Under the pieces are notes generated by a model. That model worked only from the letters and a program-made list of their open reading frames with translations, ran no database searches and was not told the DNA's origin. A program made the translations under genes and the position numbers. A DNA stretch of 12,489 bases from Pyrodictium sp. (GTDB taxonomy: Archaea > Thermoproteota > Thermoprotei_A > Sulfolobales > Pyrodictiaceae), in NCBI GenBank assembly GCA_015662475.1, contig DQUB01000053.1, positions 1 through 12,489 on the forward strand, in the 5' to 3' direction. This document shows positions 11,941 through 12,489 of the stretch, in pieces (within the stretch, counting starts at the first letter, position 1; the number at the start of each line of letters is the position of its first letter).

Positions 11941-12489
11941 GCCTAGTACAAGATCGCGATAAACTGCTCGGCTTAGGGGAAACCGTTGTGGGAAAAGCTA
12001 TCCGAAGAGGGTTTAGCGAAGCAGCGTTGAGCATGTGGGCTTTCCACCGCGTCATGGTAAAACTCGCTAACACACGCATTTCAACAGTCCAGGATTGGAT
12101 GGGGGTTGAAGTCCAACTCTACCTATCCAAAAACCAGAAAATCTATGTTGCAGAAGCAGTCTTTGAAAACCCTCTAGACTGCGAAAAACTTGTCGAAAAG
12201 ACTCTAAACCTTATAGACAAGCTTGGAAAAGCCGAACCCTATGCTCCTCTCCCAGAGCCTACGGGCAGACCACTTGACGGTCTTGCAGACAACAAGCTTA
12301 GAAACGCGTTAGAGAGTGCAGCTGAACATGCAGAAGCCATCATCGAAGGTGCTAGTAGCTTAACGTCTCGAGCTATGGTTGCAGGTGTATTAACCTTCGA
12401 GTATGGACATAGAATTGTTGTTACAAGCCGGGGTGCTAGTTTTGCTGAGGAGAAAACAGCTCTAAAAACATATGCTAGAGTCATAGTAG
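11937..12489 (+). CDS. pmbA: TldE/PmbA subunit (partial, 3' end outside window)
   Basis: The frame opens with ATG at 11937, inside the tldD stop (ATGA), and remains open to the window end, giving 184 codons. The visible part matches the N-terminal domain of the TldE/PmbA partner, which lacks the zinc site and forms a heterodimer with TldD. Recognisable pieces are a first helix with GFSEAALSMW, strand residues MVKLANTRISTVQDWMGVEV, the helix ENPLDCEKLVEKTLNL, the proline-rich linker PYAPLPEPTGRP, and ESAAEHAEAIIEGA, which precedes the central sheet in this family. Identification relies on these features and on direct coupling to tldD; two tldD-type genes in tandem are common in archaea. The C-terminal half is not available, so absence of the HExxxH motif cannot be checked. 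Confidence 0.87.
   Translation, partial: MSLVQDRDKLLGLGETVVGKAIRRGFSEAALSMWAFHRVMVKLANTRISTVQDWMGVEVQLYLSKNQKIYVAEAVFENPLDCEKLVEKTLNLIDKLGKAEPYAPLPEPTGRPLDGLADNKLRNALESAAEHAEAIIEGASSLTSRAMVAGVLTFEYGHRIVVTSRGASFAEEKTALKTYARVIV

Overview
The window reads as chromosome of a hyperthermophilic crenarchaeon, most likely of the Desulfurococcales/Pyrodictiaceae type. This is an inference from several features: frequent AGG/AGA/ATA codons, GTG and TTG starts, GGTGAT- and GGAG-type ribosome sites, TATA boxes about 25 bases before start sites, an archaeal XerA-type recombinase, an archaeal TldD/TldE pair, and no bacterial -35/-10 promoters. Genes are tightly packed and no gap exceeds 300 bases. I see no insertion sequence, CRISPR array, tRNA or rRNA.

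Left part (1-3576, all +): the last 43 codons of an unidentified gene lead into pstC and pstA, the two membrane permeases of a high-affinity phosphate ABC importer. The ATPase PstB and the binding protein PstS are not in view after pstA, so they lie upstream or elsewhere. A small ACT-domain protein follows, then a XerA-like tyrosine recombinase with all catalytic residues and an odd 50-residue tail rich in Trp, Tyr, Gln and Pro.

Middle part (3662-9441) is the most interesting. A divergent pair encodes an HdrD/DsrK-like iron-sulfur protein and a NarI/DsrM/HdrE-like dihaem cytochrome b. They sit beside a TusA-like sulfur-carrier-fold protein, a large membrane protein with one exposed CxxCH haem c site, and an extracytoplasmic thioredoxin domain fused to a CcdA/DsbD-type electron transporter. 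Together they suggest a membrane thiol/disulfide or sulfur electron-transfer module with its own cytochrome c maturation helper. Between the cytochrome and CcdA genes, on the + strand, is a GC-rich segment of about 150 bases. It has a well-placed TATA box and strong, partly exclusive helices, and looks like an unclassified structured RNA gene (7291-7440).

Right part (9530-12489, all +): a PAP2-family membrane phosphatase, two small hairpins, then tldD and the first 184 codons of its partner tldE/pmbA, joined by an ATGA overlap. These two form the TldD/E metalloprotease.
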